Positions 14,415-27,396 are shown, numbered from the stretch's first letter. The stretch: 64,000 nt of DNA from Tipula vernalis (GCA_958295665.1 OY282560.1:141290091-141354090), one strand, 5' to 3'. Program-made: numbers and translations. The notes: a model not told the origin generated them from the letters alone.

Positions 14415-15590
14415 TTAAATAACGTTTTATTTGGTACACAATTCAAAAAAAAAATTTCGGATTTACTTATAAAAAAATGAATTTACTCTGTTGCAAAAGG
14501 TATTGTGCTACAAATTACTATTGTAAAAATATTTGTGTTGGCAAAATTGAAAAAAATAATCAACAAATGTGCATTGAAATAACTGTTTCAGCTTTTGTTT
14601 TTCAAAAATTCACTTTTTAAAATAATTTACCAATCGTGACAATATGCCAAAAACCCGCAATCATGTTAAGAAACAAAATATTTACGGAACGGTGCAAAAT
14701 ATTGGGGTACGCCAACAACCAAGAATAAAAACTGGAAGAAATAATGCTTGCATCACTCGATGTAAGCTTACAAATCTACATTTAAGTCAGCGAGGCCTCC
14801 CTAAAACTTTAAAAATTAATGAAAAGCTCCATATAAACCATTCCACAATTTCTCGTCGTTTAAAAAAAGCCGGGGTAAAGCGCTATACATGTACCAAAAA
14901 GCTTTATATTTCAAAACAAAATAAAATAAAATGGCTGTTGTTTGCAAAGCAACAAATATAGAAGCCCCCGAATTTTTGAAGAAACGTCCTGTTTACTGAC
15001 GAATCTTCAGTATCGTTAGACGGATCTTCGGGTGATAAATTTTACTATTCAAAACCAGAAAAGGTAAACAAACCTTGCGGTTGTATAACCAACTTCCGAT
15101 TAGGACCACTAGTAACGGTATCTGGAAAACTCAACTAAATGAGTTATTTGAAACTACTGAATGATGTATCATTGGTAGCTGGTTTAAAAATGATTGGACT
15201 TGACTGTATACTTCAGCAGGACAATGCCCGGCAAAGGTTTTGTAGTGCCCAAGTTTTTAAATCATTTGGACCAACAACGCATAAATTAGACACCGCAAAA
15301 CCCTGATTTGAACATAATTAAAAATGTTTGGGCTTATTTGAAATCAAATATACCATACAGAGTTGGACGTAAAATGCCCATAGAATTTATTTCTAGTTTT
15401 ATTTGATAGCATTCCCAGAAGACTAAATGAGGTCATTCTAAATAAAGGTGGGCAGCCTAAATATTAAAACGATCAAAATTAGTAACGTTTTTTATTAAAA
15501 CTGTCCCAACACAAATACTATTGCAACAGTAATTTGTAACAGAAACAATTTTTTTTTAAGTTATGTACCAATTGAAACGTTATTCAACAA
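14415..15590 (+). mobile_element. Tc1-like DNA transposon, degraded
   Basis: Imperfect terminal inverted repeats enclose a transposase pseudogene. The outer pair AATAACGTTTTATTTGGTACA (14419) matches the reverse complement around 15563-15585, and an inner pair ACAAATTACTATTG plus ATTTGTGTTGG (14510-14541) matches 15505-15540. Total about 1.18 kb, a usual size for Tc1/mariner elements. The TIRs have diverged, so the insertion is old. Confidence 0.75.
14644..15475 (+). pseudogene. Tc1-like transposase pseudogene
   Basis: The first 105 codons hold two helix-turn-helix regions, ending in INHSTISRRLKKAGVK and a WLLFAKQ segment, typical of the Tc1 DNA-binding half. A stop at about 14959 breaks the frame. 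Downstream, LFTDESSV (about 14990-15015) is the first catalytic Asp block, LQQDNAR (about 15213-15233) the second Asp block, and a degraded DLN-IKNVWAYLK segment (about 15300-15345) the third-acid region. At least two stops and two frameshifts separate these blocks, so the protein is not made. Motif order and spacing identify the family well; which Tc1 subfamily is not resolved. Confidence 0.82.
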
Positions 15591-17130
15591 TTAATTCAAT
15601 TGCAAAGAAAAATTACAAGCCTACTTTAAAAATTAAACATCTTAGCGAGCTATGAACATGACATATATACCTACGTTGAAACATAATAAAATAATAATTA
15701 AGAGTTTGTTTGACAATTTCCAATGATTACTGTCAACATAGCGCTCATCTCTAATAGAACCGCTCTATTTTATTTAATTCAAACAGAACAATGGTGCGAT
15801 AAAGCGGTGCCACTTTGATTTGATCACATGGAATCATCGCCGATCCGAATCAAATCGCCGTATATGAGTAATGGAATATTTTAAAGCGCTTTGAGGAGAT
15901 GTCGGCGAATAACTTAACAATTCTGTACTTTGCTCATGGTTATATAAAGATAAGAATATTCGTTTATAGTTCTCGATGCTAGCAAGTTATCGAAATTAAA
16001 AAAATTTTATTAAAAATTTTTATTTTTCAACATAGAATAACTTATTGACTTTTCGAACCAAAAATATAACTTAATTTAAATACTGAACACCAAGTCGGAA
16101 AGGGAAAACATTTCAACACGTCCAATGTATGTACTGAAAATGAATTAAATTCAATAATAAAATACTGGCTTTGAATAATTTTTGTACCATGGTAAGGCAT
16201 AATCTATTCGAAAAATTTAATTGATTTTATAAAGTTTCACACTGAAAAAAGATTGCTTCATTTGAGCATTATAGGTACATATTCAAGAAAAAAAGTTGCT
16301 GGAATATATGCTAAGAATAGTTACTCTCAAATTATTCTGAGTTTGAGAATAACGCTCAAAAAATTTGTTATTTTTTTAGATTCTTATATTAAGAATTTAA
16401 GTTATGATTTAAGTAAATACAGTTTCTTACTTCGAAGTATTTCAAGCGAGTGCAGATTCTAAATTCCTGTAATTTATTCTTAATATGATAGTTACATTGT
16501 CCAAAAAATTGTTAACTATTTTTAAATTTGACTCACTTTGAGAAATTTTATTTTATTTTCAAGAATACATTTTTCAAAAATGTGATAAAACTGTAAAGCT
16601 GTTTTTGCTAGTTATTCTCAAGTTAAGTATAGTTTTATTCACATTAAGCAGACAGTTACCAACAATATTCTAATTTCACCACCTATCTTCTTAATACTGG
16701 TTGATGATAATATTGAACGAAGTATATTTATATTCAGGTTGACGCAAAATATTCATAAAATGAGAAAACAGTATGTAACGCTTGCTTTGAGAAAACATCA
16801 CGATAAATGAATGTATATCATCTATACATGATTCATACATTTTCCTAGTCTTCTATTGAGGATAAAAAGCTTCATTTAAGAAAAACCAATGATTTTTTTG
16901 GCAATTTGAGCATACCTCTACTTGAATTATACATTTACCTAGTTTTGCATTAAGAATAAAATGAATCAATTTGGTATTTGGTAATTCTCATTGCGCGAAT
17001 AAAGTGTAATAAATCCAGTTGTCTGTTCCAATTCTACTAATCTCAAAACAAGTATATACATGACTCAAATACATAATTTATTTATATTAATTCTTTTTTT
17101 ATTTTTATTAAACATACATTTATTTATTAT
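15591..17130. other. AT-rich stretch, no supported gene
   Basis: No recognisable coding region or TIR pair. A less AT-rich patch at 15790-15910 contains GATTTGAT and its complement ATCAAATC around a CATCGCCGATCCG core, possibly a small stem. Confidence 0.4.
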
Positions 17131-17299
17131 ATATGTTACGGCTTATGTACAAAATAGGAGAATGTGTACATTCGCCGGTAAATGTACATATTCCCCAAAG
17201 AGAATATTCTCCTTTTCCAAATAGAATCCAGTAAGAATATGCACATTTACCGGCGAATGTACACATTCGCCGCTCTATGTACATTAGCCGTAACATATA
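17131..17299. mobile_element. Small palindromic MITE
   Basis: A 169-bp near-palindrome: ATATGTTACGGCTTATGTACA, TGTACATTCGCCGGTAAATGTACAT and ATTC in the left half reappear in reverse complement in the right half, ending CCGTAACATAT. The arms are about 65 bp with a short central spacer. An apparent 60-codon ORF is a by-product of the repeat. Confidence 0.75.
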
Positions 17300-17819
17300 C
17301 ATTTACAGAATTAGTTTAACGTTTTCTTAATTATTCTTATTATTTATTATTTTACATATAAAAAACTAAAAAAAGATTAAATTGGAAACTAGATACAGAA
17401 TTAGCAAAATAGACATACTTTCCGTACTTTATTATTATAAATTAAAGTTTTATAAGATTTTTAAAATTATTTATTGTAAATATAAGTGATATTTTTTTAT
17501 TTATTATTACTTATTTGAATATAAAATTAATAAAAGATATAATATTAGAACCATAATTTCTTATTTAAAAAATTAAAAATATTTACATAATTATTTATTA
17601 ATTAAAAATATGGTTTTTATTAATTATACTTGTTATAATAATTCATTATAATTATCATTAATTTGTATTTACTATTATAAAAAATGATTTTTTATTAATT
17701 AAATCGAATTAAATTCAAAATTTAATACATAATTTCGTCGTGACAAGAAAAATTATTTCAAATATGTTATTTCGTTTCAACTAAGGTAATTGCGGTGAAA
17801 AATTCTTATTATTTTATTA
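17300..17819. other. Very AT-rich spacer
   Basis: Nearly all A and T with scattered TTATTTATTA motifs; nothing supported. Confidence 0.4.
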
Positions 17820-18950
17820 CAATAAAGGAAATTTTGCATATAATTTTCCCTGTGGCGATCTTCGCACTGAAGCAATTTCTTGATTGGCTGATTGGCTTGC
17901 GGACAACTTTAATTTATTTTTTTTTATGAATATCTGAAAAAATTGGTACTCGATTTGAATTGTCACTTCCATACTTAAAATATTGAATGCAAGAGTTAAG
18001 AATTTTGATAATGAAATAACTTTTTTCAAAAATAAAATATTTTAATGCAGGTAAAATTCCATATACTATTACACCCTCAAACACGTCATGCATAACATCA
18101 ACGCACTTATTATCAGTGACATGAATATTTAAAATTTGATTTAAAATTGAATCCTGCTTAATTCCGGTTTCGGTGTATTTATCTTACACTAGATCATCGT
18201 TGTAGTTGACCTATTTCGTAACTGTAGCTGGTCCTTGTTTATTTTGCAAAATCTAGAAAAGTACTTATGACTGAAAGATCTCGCAAACCCCAAAATCGAA
18301 TTAACACCTAAATTGTCGCCTACCCCTAAACCTAATACAAAATAAATTGTGACTTCTTCCCCATCCATAACAATTTTAATTCCTACAGTTTCGAGTCTCT
18401 TTATTATCTCAACCAGTGCATATAAACATTTTGTATTACCATATTTTTTAAAGACTTTCCATTTTAAAAGCATGCTTACAAAAATATTTTCGAATGAAGA
18501 ATCATTATTTTGAATTGTTGGAAAACTGCAATAGATCACGGCAATGTATTGGTTCCCAGCAGAACTACCCAAAGCGTTACCAGTTTCAAAGTCGTCGTAC
18601 TACAGGAAATATCGAAATCTAACATCTTTTTTCGCCATAATTTTCCCTGAACAAAATTTGAAATATAATCTAAATTGTTGTTTAAAAGTTCTTGGTTTGA
18701 TAAAATCGATTTCAACAAACCAGGAATTTCAAAGAATTTTTTTATTTTTTTATTTACTCTACTGATTGATTTAATTTTTGAACTAACAAGTTTTGTTTCG
18801 AAAGGATTTGTTATACGAGAAGAATTATCGGTCAAATTATTTTGACACTAGAAACTGTGTGTGCATTTTTTAAATGCCTTTTATAGGAATTCATTTTTGA
18901 AAATGTATTTAGGCAACTATCTTGAACACATTTGAAGGTGCCTTCGTTAT
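17820..18950 (-). pseudogene. C2H2 zinc-finger transposase-like pseudogene (family not firmly known)
   Basis: Reading down the minus strand, four protein blocks appear in order. About 18940-18862: a C2H2 finger (FKCVQDSC...SYKRHLKNAH). 18835-18600: a linker with NFVQGKLWRKKM. About 18600-18189: YYDDFETGN, then SSAGN, ENIFVSMLL, IYFVLGLGVGDNLGVN and FCKI. About 18160-17820: KCVDVMHDVFEGV followed by a degraded SAS-Q segment. The frame is broken near 18590, 18180 and 17930. The finger, DDFETGN, GDNLG and D-MHD blocks recur in uncharacterised insect proteins as I recall, and V-D-V-M-H is also a signature in Transposase_21 (CMC/EnSpm) proteins. Relationship to CMC elements is an inference; no TIRs were found. 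Confidence 0.6.
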
Positions 18951-21900
18951 CTAGCAAATGTTAATTTTTTAAATGAACGAATAATAAGTCAATACTACAA
19001 AAAATTTTAAAGCAAATAAAGCATGAATACATTTTGTAAATGACAAAACAGTAATTAAAAAGTTAAATTATTTATAAAAATATTTAAAATAATAAATATA
19101 AATTCAAGTTAGAATTGACTAGCTATTTAAATTAAATATTAAAGAAATTAGGTTTATCATAAAATAATCCTTGTACTGACGTTACTTTTTAACAGCCAAA
19201 CTGGAAACAGCACACTGCATTCCGTGTAATTAGTCTGATCAAGTAGTGGCTGGAAATCTCGGATTTAGTATAAAATCTCAGTCCTTGAGGATTTTCTCCT
19301 TTCTTGTTGATTGTAAAATGTTAATATTGTAATTCTTGGTTTGAATCTGTAAAATTTAGGAAAATATACATATATTTTAATTGACACTAAAACATAGAAA
19401 ATAATTATTTTTACCTGCATTATTAAGGTTAATTCATAAAATGTTAATTTTTTTATATCGGATTACATTTTAGATCCGATTGCAAAATTATTAATTTGAA
19501 GTCGATAATATCGTGTTTTGTTGTAATTTCGTAAAACAACTGTTGAATAAAGGTCCTATACCTTGGTTGACTCTAGCGGCTATTTTAAATCAAATACAAA
19601 AAATGCTTAAAGCAACAATCGACTGCTGCTGCATAGTTACCTATATATTAGATTTGAGAATTGCTTTTTCTTATTTTTAGAATAGCATTTCTCTCAGTGC
19701 AGCTGTGACTTTATTACCAATTTTAAGAATTCGCTTCAATTAGGATTCGCGTACAATAATTTATTGGGTTCCCATTCAATTATGTTAGGTATATTAGGCC
19801 TACAATGAACTAATCTAGAAACTGAACTTAATTAATTTTTTCCCCAATGAGAGCGTAACCTGTTTGTACTGACCAAATTAATTTCGTTTGAGAAAAATAT
19901 CTCTTTCAAAGTTCGTGTGAAACTGTAGTTGATTTCGAAGTTGATCTTTCTAGTTAACAATATTCGTTAACATATAATTCTATAAATAATTAAATTACAT
20001 GTTTAGCTGTAATGTTATAAATAAGCTTTGCACCACTCGTACTCGTCTACGAAGGAAAAACCATGTTAAATTCCCATAAAACCAATGTATGATCGTTGTA
20101 AATCAATTAAATTAATTGTAAATGTATTTTACGATACATAAAATGGTTTATTTACAATATTTATTGTTTATTTCGTTGACGGTTTTAAATCTTCGCGAAC
20201 GAGCATCGAGCAGTTAATAAATAAAAATTAGCTTACATGTTTATGTTATTTTGTTTTGGTTTACCTTGGCATTATTAAAATATACAAACCATATTTTAAA
20301 ATTTTAATCTTAATTTAAATTTTATTTTTTTTAATGAACAGTTAATTTGTCTAAATATGGTAAAATGAATGGGTATATTACCATTTTTGTAAAAAAAAAA
20401 AAAAATCTAAAATCAATATGCATTAATTCAAGTTAATGTATGTATATAGAATTTTGAGGTAAATTATTTCATCTAAGAAAATGTTATCAAGTTATACGTA
20501 ATGAATGCCAAGGATGAGATACATAAATTTCGAATTTAACAAAATTGATTTTCTCCTACATTCAATGTTTAACGAAATAGAAGAAATCCAGAATTTTGTA
20601 TGGTGCTCGAACGGTATTCGATTCATTGATTGCAAAATATATATATGTTCTGATGTTTAGTAATTTTCGACTGTTCTCCACTTTTATTTTATTAATTTTT
20701 ATTACAACTTAGGTCACGTAATAAAATATAAAATATGAAAAAGGTGAAAAATCTTCCGTTGTAATACATAATTTTTCTGCGCTACTGATATTATACCTTG
20801 ATTGATTAGAAACGACTCATGTTCAAATTGGATTATCTTTTATTTAACATAATTCACGTGTGTTACTGTAAACATAAGTTTATTAACCCAAATCAAAAAT
20901 GTATATTTAAACAATAATCTTTTGATCTCGATATAATATTATAAATTATTGCCATGAACCCTTTATTTTGAACAAGCTACGAATAGAAAATAAGTTATTT
21001 CGGAATCTATTAATCACGATCCGCTTAGTGTCTGATTAAAATGTGAATAACAAATAGTTTCATATTCATATACAATACATAAATAAGCGTAACCAAAAAA
21101 TATAGCAAAAATTATTTCTGATCTGATAATTTCAAAACAATATTTTACACTTCACTTGGTTTCTACCATGTATTTAGAGAAAAGCCTAATATTTCAATTA
21201 CACAACGATTGTTACATATTCTATAAAATCAAATTCTATGTTCGGTCGAAAAATGATTGTAGGTATGGTCTTTACTAAGATACCGTTTTCTGTTAAATTG
21301 ATATAATTTCGAATGACAGTGGATACCGTAAAAAAAATTTTACCTCAAATTATACCTCAAATTACTTACATAGAGTATTTTATATATAGTATTACTATTA
21401 TTATTATTACTCTCGTTAGGAAAAAATAATTTTCCAATTTTACTGGGGATTTTGTTTTTTGTGTTTTTGTTTATTCGCAATAAAAATAACGTAGAAATAT
21501 TAGCTGGAACGGTTCAGTCAGGGTTTTTCTTTGTTTTATACACAAACCAATATTTACGTCTTCCAGATGGAATAACAACAAAATACTGGTGTTTTTTTTA
21601 TTTCTTGAAGACCTATAATTTTGATTTTTTTTTGTTTTACTGTCTTTTTAAAGAGATATACATAGAGATTATATCTAGAACGATTTTTGTTCTGTTACGT
21701 TTGCTGTATTTATCTAAAAATAAAAATCTTAGTTTGAAACGGTATAACGTTGCGAACTTTGATATAAATAATCGATTAAATGACAAAAAATTATCAACGT
21801 GGAATTTAAATCTATACTAGAGCAAGACAAATGATTCTTGTAGCCTGATTAATTATAATGGTTTTAACCAATTGAACGCAAAGACCGGGTTAGCTCTATC

Positions 21901-22876
21901 TAAATCTATACAATTATATGGCAGCCTACCTTATTTAGGAACAAAAAAAAATGCCGAGGAATTTCAGAAATTCTTAATCGCTCTTGTGCTTTAATTGGGA
22001 TGACGTTACAGAGCAAGAAGCTTTTGTTGAGTATTTAAGGCAACTACAAATATTGGAGTTTAGTATTCGCAATATGTACAGAATACAGCTATATATATAG
22101 AATTGTATTTAATTTTAGATTCCGATGAAATTTTATTTATTTTGTAAAATTTTAAACTGTCATTTTGACGAATTAACTTAATTTTGTCTTAAATTTTTTT
22201 TTTTGTTTAATTTGGCGCGTCACCTTACATACAAAACATGCATTTTTGCAATATTTACGTTTTGCGACATTTTATTTTTTGCTAAAAATATGTAGAAGTT
22301 TGGCGATAAAGTTAGATAGATTAACTCCCCTGGTGCTGAAAACTTATATTTCAAAAATGGTTCCATATCCATACACTTAAAACTTAACTCAATTTGTTCT
22401 GCTAAACGGTACTCACTTAAGATTAGCGTTATTAAAATGGGGTGGAATTGCATTTGTGGTTTTTATAGTTTAAGCTGCTTTAACGTTTGTTTGATCCATT
22501 TAAATTTCGAAGATTTCATTTACTTACTTGTGCTAATGAGACAAACGTCACTGACTGACATGACTACGTCAACGAATAAAAACAAGAATCACATAATTTG
22601 TTTTCTAGAAGAACTCCGGATCGTCAAATAATGTGCTGTAAACTCTTGAGATATTTTAATTTCACGTTTGGTTTGTTCTTAATTTGTTGGCCTAAGTTAG
22701 CGGAGTTTAGGCAAAAGTGAAACATTTTCAACTTGTAAAAAAATATTTTTTGCCTTAAATTTAAAATGCAGCTTAAAAATATTTTTGGTTTTCCAATTTT
22801 AATCTAGGAAAGTCAAATGGGGGGGAGGGGGCTCATCTGCTTTTATTTGCTCTAAATATTTGGTTTGGATTTCACA
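18951..22876. other. AT-rich stretch, no supported gene
   Basis: Nearly 4 kb without recognisable genes. The 122-codon plus ORF at 21452-21820 is Phe/Tyr/Leu/Asn rich and matches nothing I know. Runs of A (20391-20404) and TTATTATTATTA (21395-21410) are present. Confidence 0.45.
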
Positions 22877-24600
22877 TTAACACGTTCGTCCCTCAAACGA
22901 TTTTTTGATGTACGGAAAAAACTCACATATTAACAATTCTATGACACCTATATGGGTCATGAGTTTGTGGAAAGCTGGCATGTCACATACCATATATGTG
23001 ACATGAGTTTTTGATTGCTTCTACGACACATATGTCAGACATGAGTCTTTCATTTTTACAATAAAAAGGGCACATATGTGTGACATGAGGTTTAGGTGGA
23101 ACATAAATTATTTTAAGGTGTACAAGAAATTGCAAAATTTAGTAAATTAAGTTTATATTTTTAAAGAGTTAATTATGATTTACATATAAATTATATACTT
23201 AAGCGTAAATCAGTTACAGTTTATAAAAAAAAATTCAAATTTTTTATTGGGTATGCCATAGCCGAAAGCATGGATATGAACATAGACCGATCAACTCGCC
23301 TTTAGCATCTTTGCATGTGTCACAAACGTATTTACTTGCAGCCCTTTTACCAGTTTTGTAACACATGCGGCACCTCCTGCGGCTGTTGGCCATGCTAGGG
23401 AAATGTGCTGTATTTGAAGTTGAAGTTCCTGCGGTTCTTGGGCTCTTTTGCGGCGCTAAAATCTCCCCTAAGTACGAGGTTATTATTTTTTCTCTAAATT
23501 CTAGATGTGGCAATTGCCGCTGCTGGGTTTGTTTGCTATATATCCAACACGAATCGTCAAGTATGTGAAAAAACACTTTCGTGTACCATTGCACTGAACG
23601 CCTTGGGCAAGCATAATATGAAATCATTTGATCTGTCCTATCGATCCCCGGCATATTAGCGTTGTAGTCTACCACTATTTTTGGCTTTATTATGTCGTTG
23701 TTTCTTTTTGTTATTAAATTAATAAGCTCGGTATTATGATTTGTAGAAATTATCAAAACCTCTCGCTTGTCTTTCCATTTTAACACCATAATGTTCTTGC
23801 GGTTTCTTGAGAGGGATTGCGTTTCCTGTTCGAACGTAATGTTCCACATATATTAGTTTGATGATTCACCAAGTGCTCTGTCAGGTCAATACTGCAGTAG
23901 TAATTATCCATATACAACACAGTAGTAATTATCCATATACATCCACAGACACCGTGCCTCTTCCGGTATATATAATCATATTTATTAAAAAACCTTCGGG
24001 ATTGCATAGTTCATAGAATTTATTTCCGTACTTGTGCCCCTTATTCGGTATATACTGCCGGAATGGCAGTCTTCCTCGCCATAACAGGAGAGCTTCATCT
24101 AATGAAAGGTTTTGAGGTGGGCTATTCAATTTTTTTATGTTAGCCAGAACGTGATTTGTGACATTTTGTATTTTGTACAATCTATTAGTTTTGACGTCGT
24201 ATTGCTCGTCATAGAAACACATACACCTAAGGATGTTTTCAAACCTTATTCGACTCATTGTCTGGCCGAACACATTTTGAACATAAAGCCCAGTTTTGGC
24301 CCAATAGTGTTTTAGGCTTGGTTTTCTATTTAGAGGCATTAGTAGACATAAGCCAAGCATTTGTTTTAATTTGCTACTGGTCACATCTTTTCATCTGCGA
24401 AGGTTTGAATTTGCTGATAATGGCTTATGCTTAACAATGAATTTATAGCACGTGCGTTAGTCCAAGTAACTATTTTCTCGAGCAATACATCGTGGTAGAT
24501 CTATGAATATCAATTCTGCTCCAGTAAAAACTATGTTATTTGTTTCAGGCCCAACATCAGTCCACTCATCATTGGAAAAGAAAAATTTAACGGAAAGAGC
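22877..24600 (-). mobile_element. piggyBac-family DNA transposon, 5' end not found
   Basis: One end is visible as TTAACACGTTCGTCCC at 22877-22892, a TTAA-flanked piggyBac-type terminus. Just inside it (22940-23095) a motif resembling CATATGTG-GACATGAG is repeated about four times at roughly 40-bp spacing, as subterminal transposase-binding repeats would be. A degraded transposase follows on the minus strand. The other TTAA end could not be recognised beyond 24600. Confidence 0.72.
23244..24600 (-). pseudogene. piggyBac-type transposase pseudogene
   Basis: Minus-strand frames assemble into a PGBD-like transposase. From the 5' side: DEWTDVGPETN and FTGAE (about 24580-24530); LGLCLLMPLNRKPSLKHYW and RCMCFYDEQ (24384-24190); NLSLDEALLLWRGRLPF (first catalytic Asp) with HKYGNKFYELC; MDNYYCSIDLT (second Asp, 23930-23890); and after a shift NANMPGIDRTDQM (third Asp, about 23660-23630), SVQWYTKVFFHILD, and a C-terminal Cys-rich ring CRMCYKTGKR...CDTC. 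All three catalytic Asp blocks are recognisable. Breaks include a stop near 24400 and a 25-bp tandem duplication (23893-23940) that repeats the DNYY codons and shifts the frame. The N-terminus is incomplete. Confidence 0.88.
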
Positions 24601-26457
24601 TTTAAGCTATTTTGTTTGTTGTTTCTTTCTGTATGTTATTTAATGATTTTTTGATTGTATCTTGTTTGAACAGTAGATGTAGAGCCCAAGATCTTGAATG
24701 GCTTTTCGTTTTGGGTTTTAGTGCGAAAAAGTAATAAAGCTCACTGTAGTCCCTTTAGATGCGCAATAAAAAATTCGAAAAAAATTCCGAAACAGAAGTT
24801 TTTAAATAAAACAATTTTTTTGAAATTCTATTTTAATTAGAGGATGGAGTGTGCCGCCCCTAAACCCCGCTTTGATGATTAGTAGAAATTCCAACATTCT
24901 TAGAAATTTGGACAAAGATCAAAGTAATTGTTTTTTAATTATTTAGAATCGGCCAATGTATTGGATTGGATTTGGAATTTTATCCTGGAAAAAGGGGAGC
25001 TAATTTTAAAATGTCTGGATACCTGTATTTTCCAGAATATTTAAAAAATAAATCATGGGCCTAATTCTAAATCCATAATGGTAATAAAGACCGACGGTCT
25101 TTATTCCTTTCTACTTATATGAGGACTTGAATTCCAATTCGAAAAAGAAATAACATAGAGTTTAATTCGTAAAAAAATTTAAATAAGACCCTTGGGTGTT
25201 AATTCTATTAATTGACCAAACCGCCAATTTTGTCGAAAAACATATTTTTAATTTAAGATGCTGCGGTATCGGTAATTATAATTATAATTAGATAAATGAG
25301 AAAAACATGTTACAAAATAATTAGGTCAGTTATCTACTAAATTACCAATCCAATTTCTTTTTTATTTTAAAGTTAATTAAACAACTTTCATGTTTAAAAA
25401 TTTTCAGTTTGTATTTCGTTTGTATTTAATCTACTATATTCGTCACTCGATCATAATTTTTAAAATTCGTTCGATCAAACAGTCAAAAATGGATTTTTTG
25501 AAGCTTTTGGGTATACAATTTAAAAAAACAAATCACCGCCTCTCGGAAGGGCAGAAATGGAGGAAAAATATGTCTGAAACTACTAATGCTAGCGATAGTT
25601 TTAGAAAAGCTTCATCGAGCAGTGTGTAATGGTTGTTGGGCCCATTAACGACTGTAAAGACGTTTTCTAGAATAATAATACAACTCATGGCGTCTCGTTA
25701 TTTTCTCGTTTAATCTCGTTCCTTTTCGCTTTTTTCTCCAATTTAACAGCTTGTTATTTTGTAAATAAACATGTTTCTATAAAACATAAGTTCTTTTTGT
25801 TGATCCGAGTTCAAACCACTGTTTGCTATAAAAAGTAAATACAAAGAAAAACTACCAATTAGGAACCACAAGCAAGGGTGATTGTTTCAAGTAACAAACC
25901 ATACTTTTATATTTATTTTTTAGAACAAAGAATAGAATCCTAGTTTAAAAAAACCCATTTAATGATATCGGCGAGCCGCGTAAAACGATTTTTCTTCTAT
26001 TAACCACCGTTCATCAATTATCGAGTTTTTCCTTTTTCCTCTAGAGATTGGTTTCGGTGGAAATATTTTTGTACGGAGCTTATTATATCGCATGTTTTTG
26101 TTCCATGTAATTCGGTTTAGACTTATTTTGTACTTTTCCTTTTTTCTCCACGTTAATGTTGGCGATTATCACAGGATGGTACCGTTTTTATTATATTTTT
26201 ATAAACCCTATTAGATAATAGGTTTTTTTGTGTTTTATAAATATTTTGTTTTATTTAATGCTACACGTTAAATTAAAAATCATAAAATTGAAACATGACT
26301 TCCAAAAATTTGTGATTTTTCACTATATATTTATAGTAAAATCAAAGTTTTATTGCATTAGTGCTTTTTCATTGAAACATCATTATAACTATGAATTTCT
26401 GTGGAAATTGTGAAAAGTTGTACCACTATAAAAACCTAATAAAAGCTATTATGGCTC
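24601..26457. other. AT-rich stretch, no supported gene
   Basis: Contains a near-perfect 23-nt hairpin AATAAAGACCG-A-CGGTCTTTATT at about 25083. A 79-codon plus ORF (25390-25629) ends in a Ser-rich tail but resembles nothing I know. Confidence 0.4.
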
Positions 26458-27335
26458 TTAGGCCCGTATTTTTAAATGAGTATAGAGATAAATCGGCGAA
26501 TTTATTCCCTCTTTCGTATTTTTAAACGAAGATAAATCCACTGATTGAAACCTGGATTAAAAATGTATCCACAGATTTATACCTTGATATCGATGGCTAA
26601 TACTGTGGATAAAGCTATTTTCGAAAATTCGGAAATAAAAAACGTTATTTATTTATTTTACGTATATGCATACATACAAATATACGAAATATACATTATA
26701 CACACATAGTGAATTACAAATTTCAATTATTTAAATTAATATTTGATAATTTACCTAAATTAAAAATGGAAAATAGTGAATCTTCATCTTCGTCATCAGA
26801 GTCTGGTGAATCAGATTACGAGATAATATTAAATCCACGATTTAAACATCTTAAAATATTTCACGATAGGATAGACATGGAGTTTTACAACGAGGAAGAG
26901 TTTCGGCGCCGACTCCGATTTTCTAAAGAAGGGGTTCAATTTTTGGCCAGCATTCTCCAACAGGATCTGGAACCGTTGTACTTTCGTGGATATCCTTTCA
27001 CCACAATTCAAAAAATTTTGTTATGTTTGAGATATTACGCTACAGGATCATTTCAAATTGTGATTGGTGATTTGCTAGGTGCAAGCCAGAGTGCAGCTGG
27101 GAATATAATCCATAGAGTTTCAAGAGATTTTGCTCGAAAAAATAAAGATTTTATAAAGATGCCTGTGGTTAAGGAAATTAATTAAATACTGGAAAATTTT
27201 TATATTGGGTGCATTGATGGTCATATACCAATGGCTCATATACCAATCAAATCTCCTGAATCGAAAAGGATATTTTTCGATTAATACGCAAGCAATATGT
27301 GATGCTGATGGTAAATTTCTCGATATTGTTGCAAG

Positions 27336-27396
27336 ATAATTAAATTTCAATTTATTCAATTCATTCATATAAGACAATTTTTGTTTCCTTGTTTAG
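27336..27396 (+). other. Probable spliceosomal intron with mutated donor
   Basis: The conserved VAR|W junction of the nuclease is split. Exon ends GTTGCAAG at 27335 and resumes after TTTCCTTGTTTAG at 27397 with GTGGTTTGGATCC. The acceptor is excellent, and the donor reads ATAATT where GTAATT would be expected, so a single G-to-A change would have destroyed it. The 61-bp length is ordinary for a fly intron. Confidence 0.6.

Noticed and set aside
21452..21820. 122-codon Phe-rich plus ORF as a membrane protein
   Set aside because: Hydrophobicity follows from T-runs; no recognisable receptor or transporter motif.
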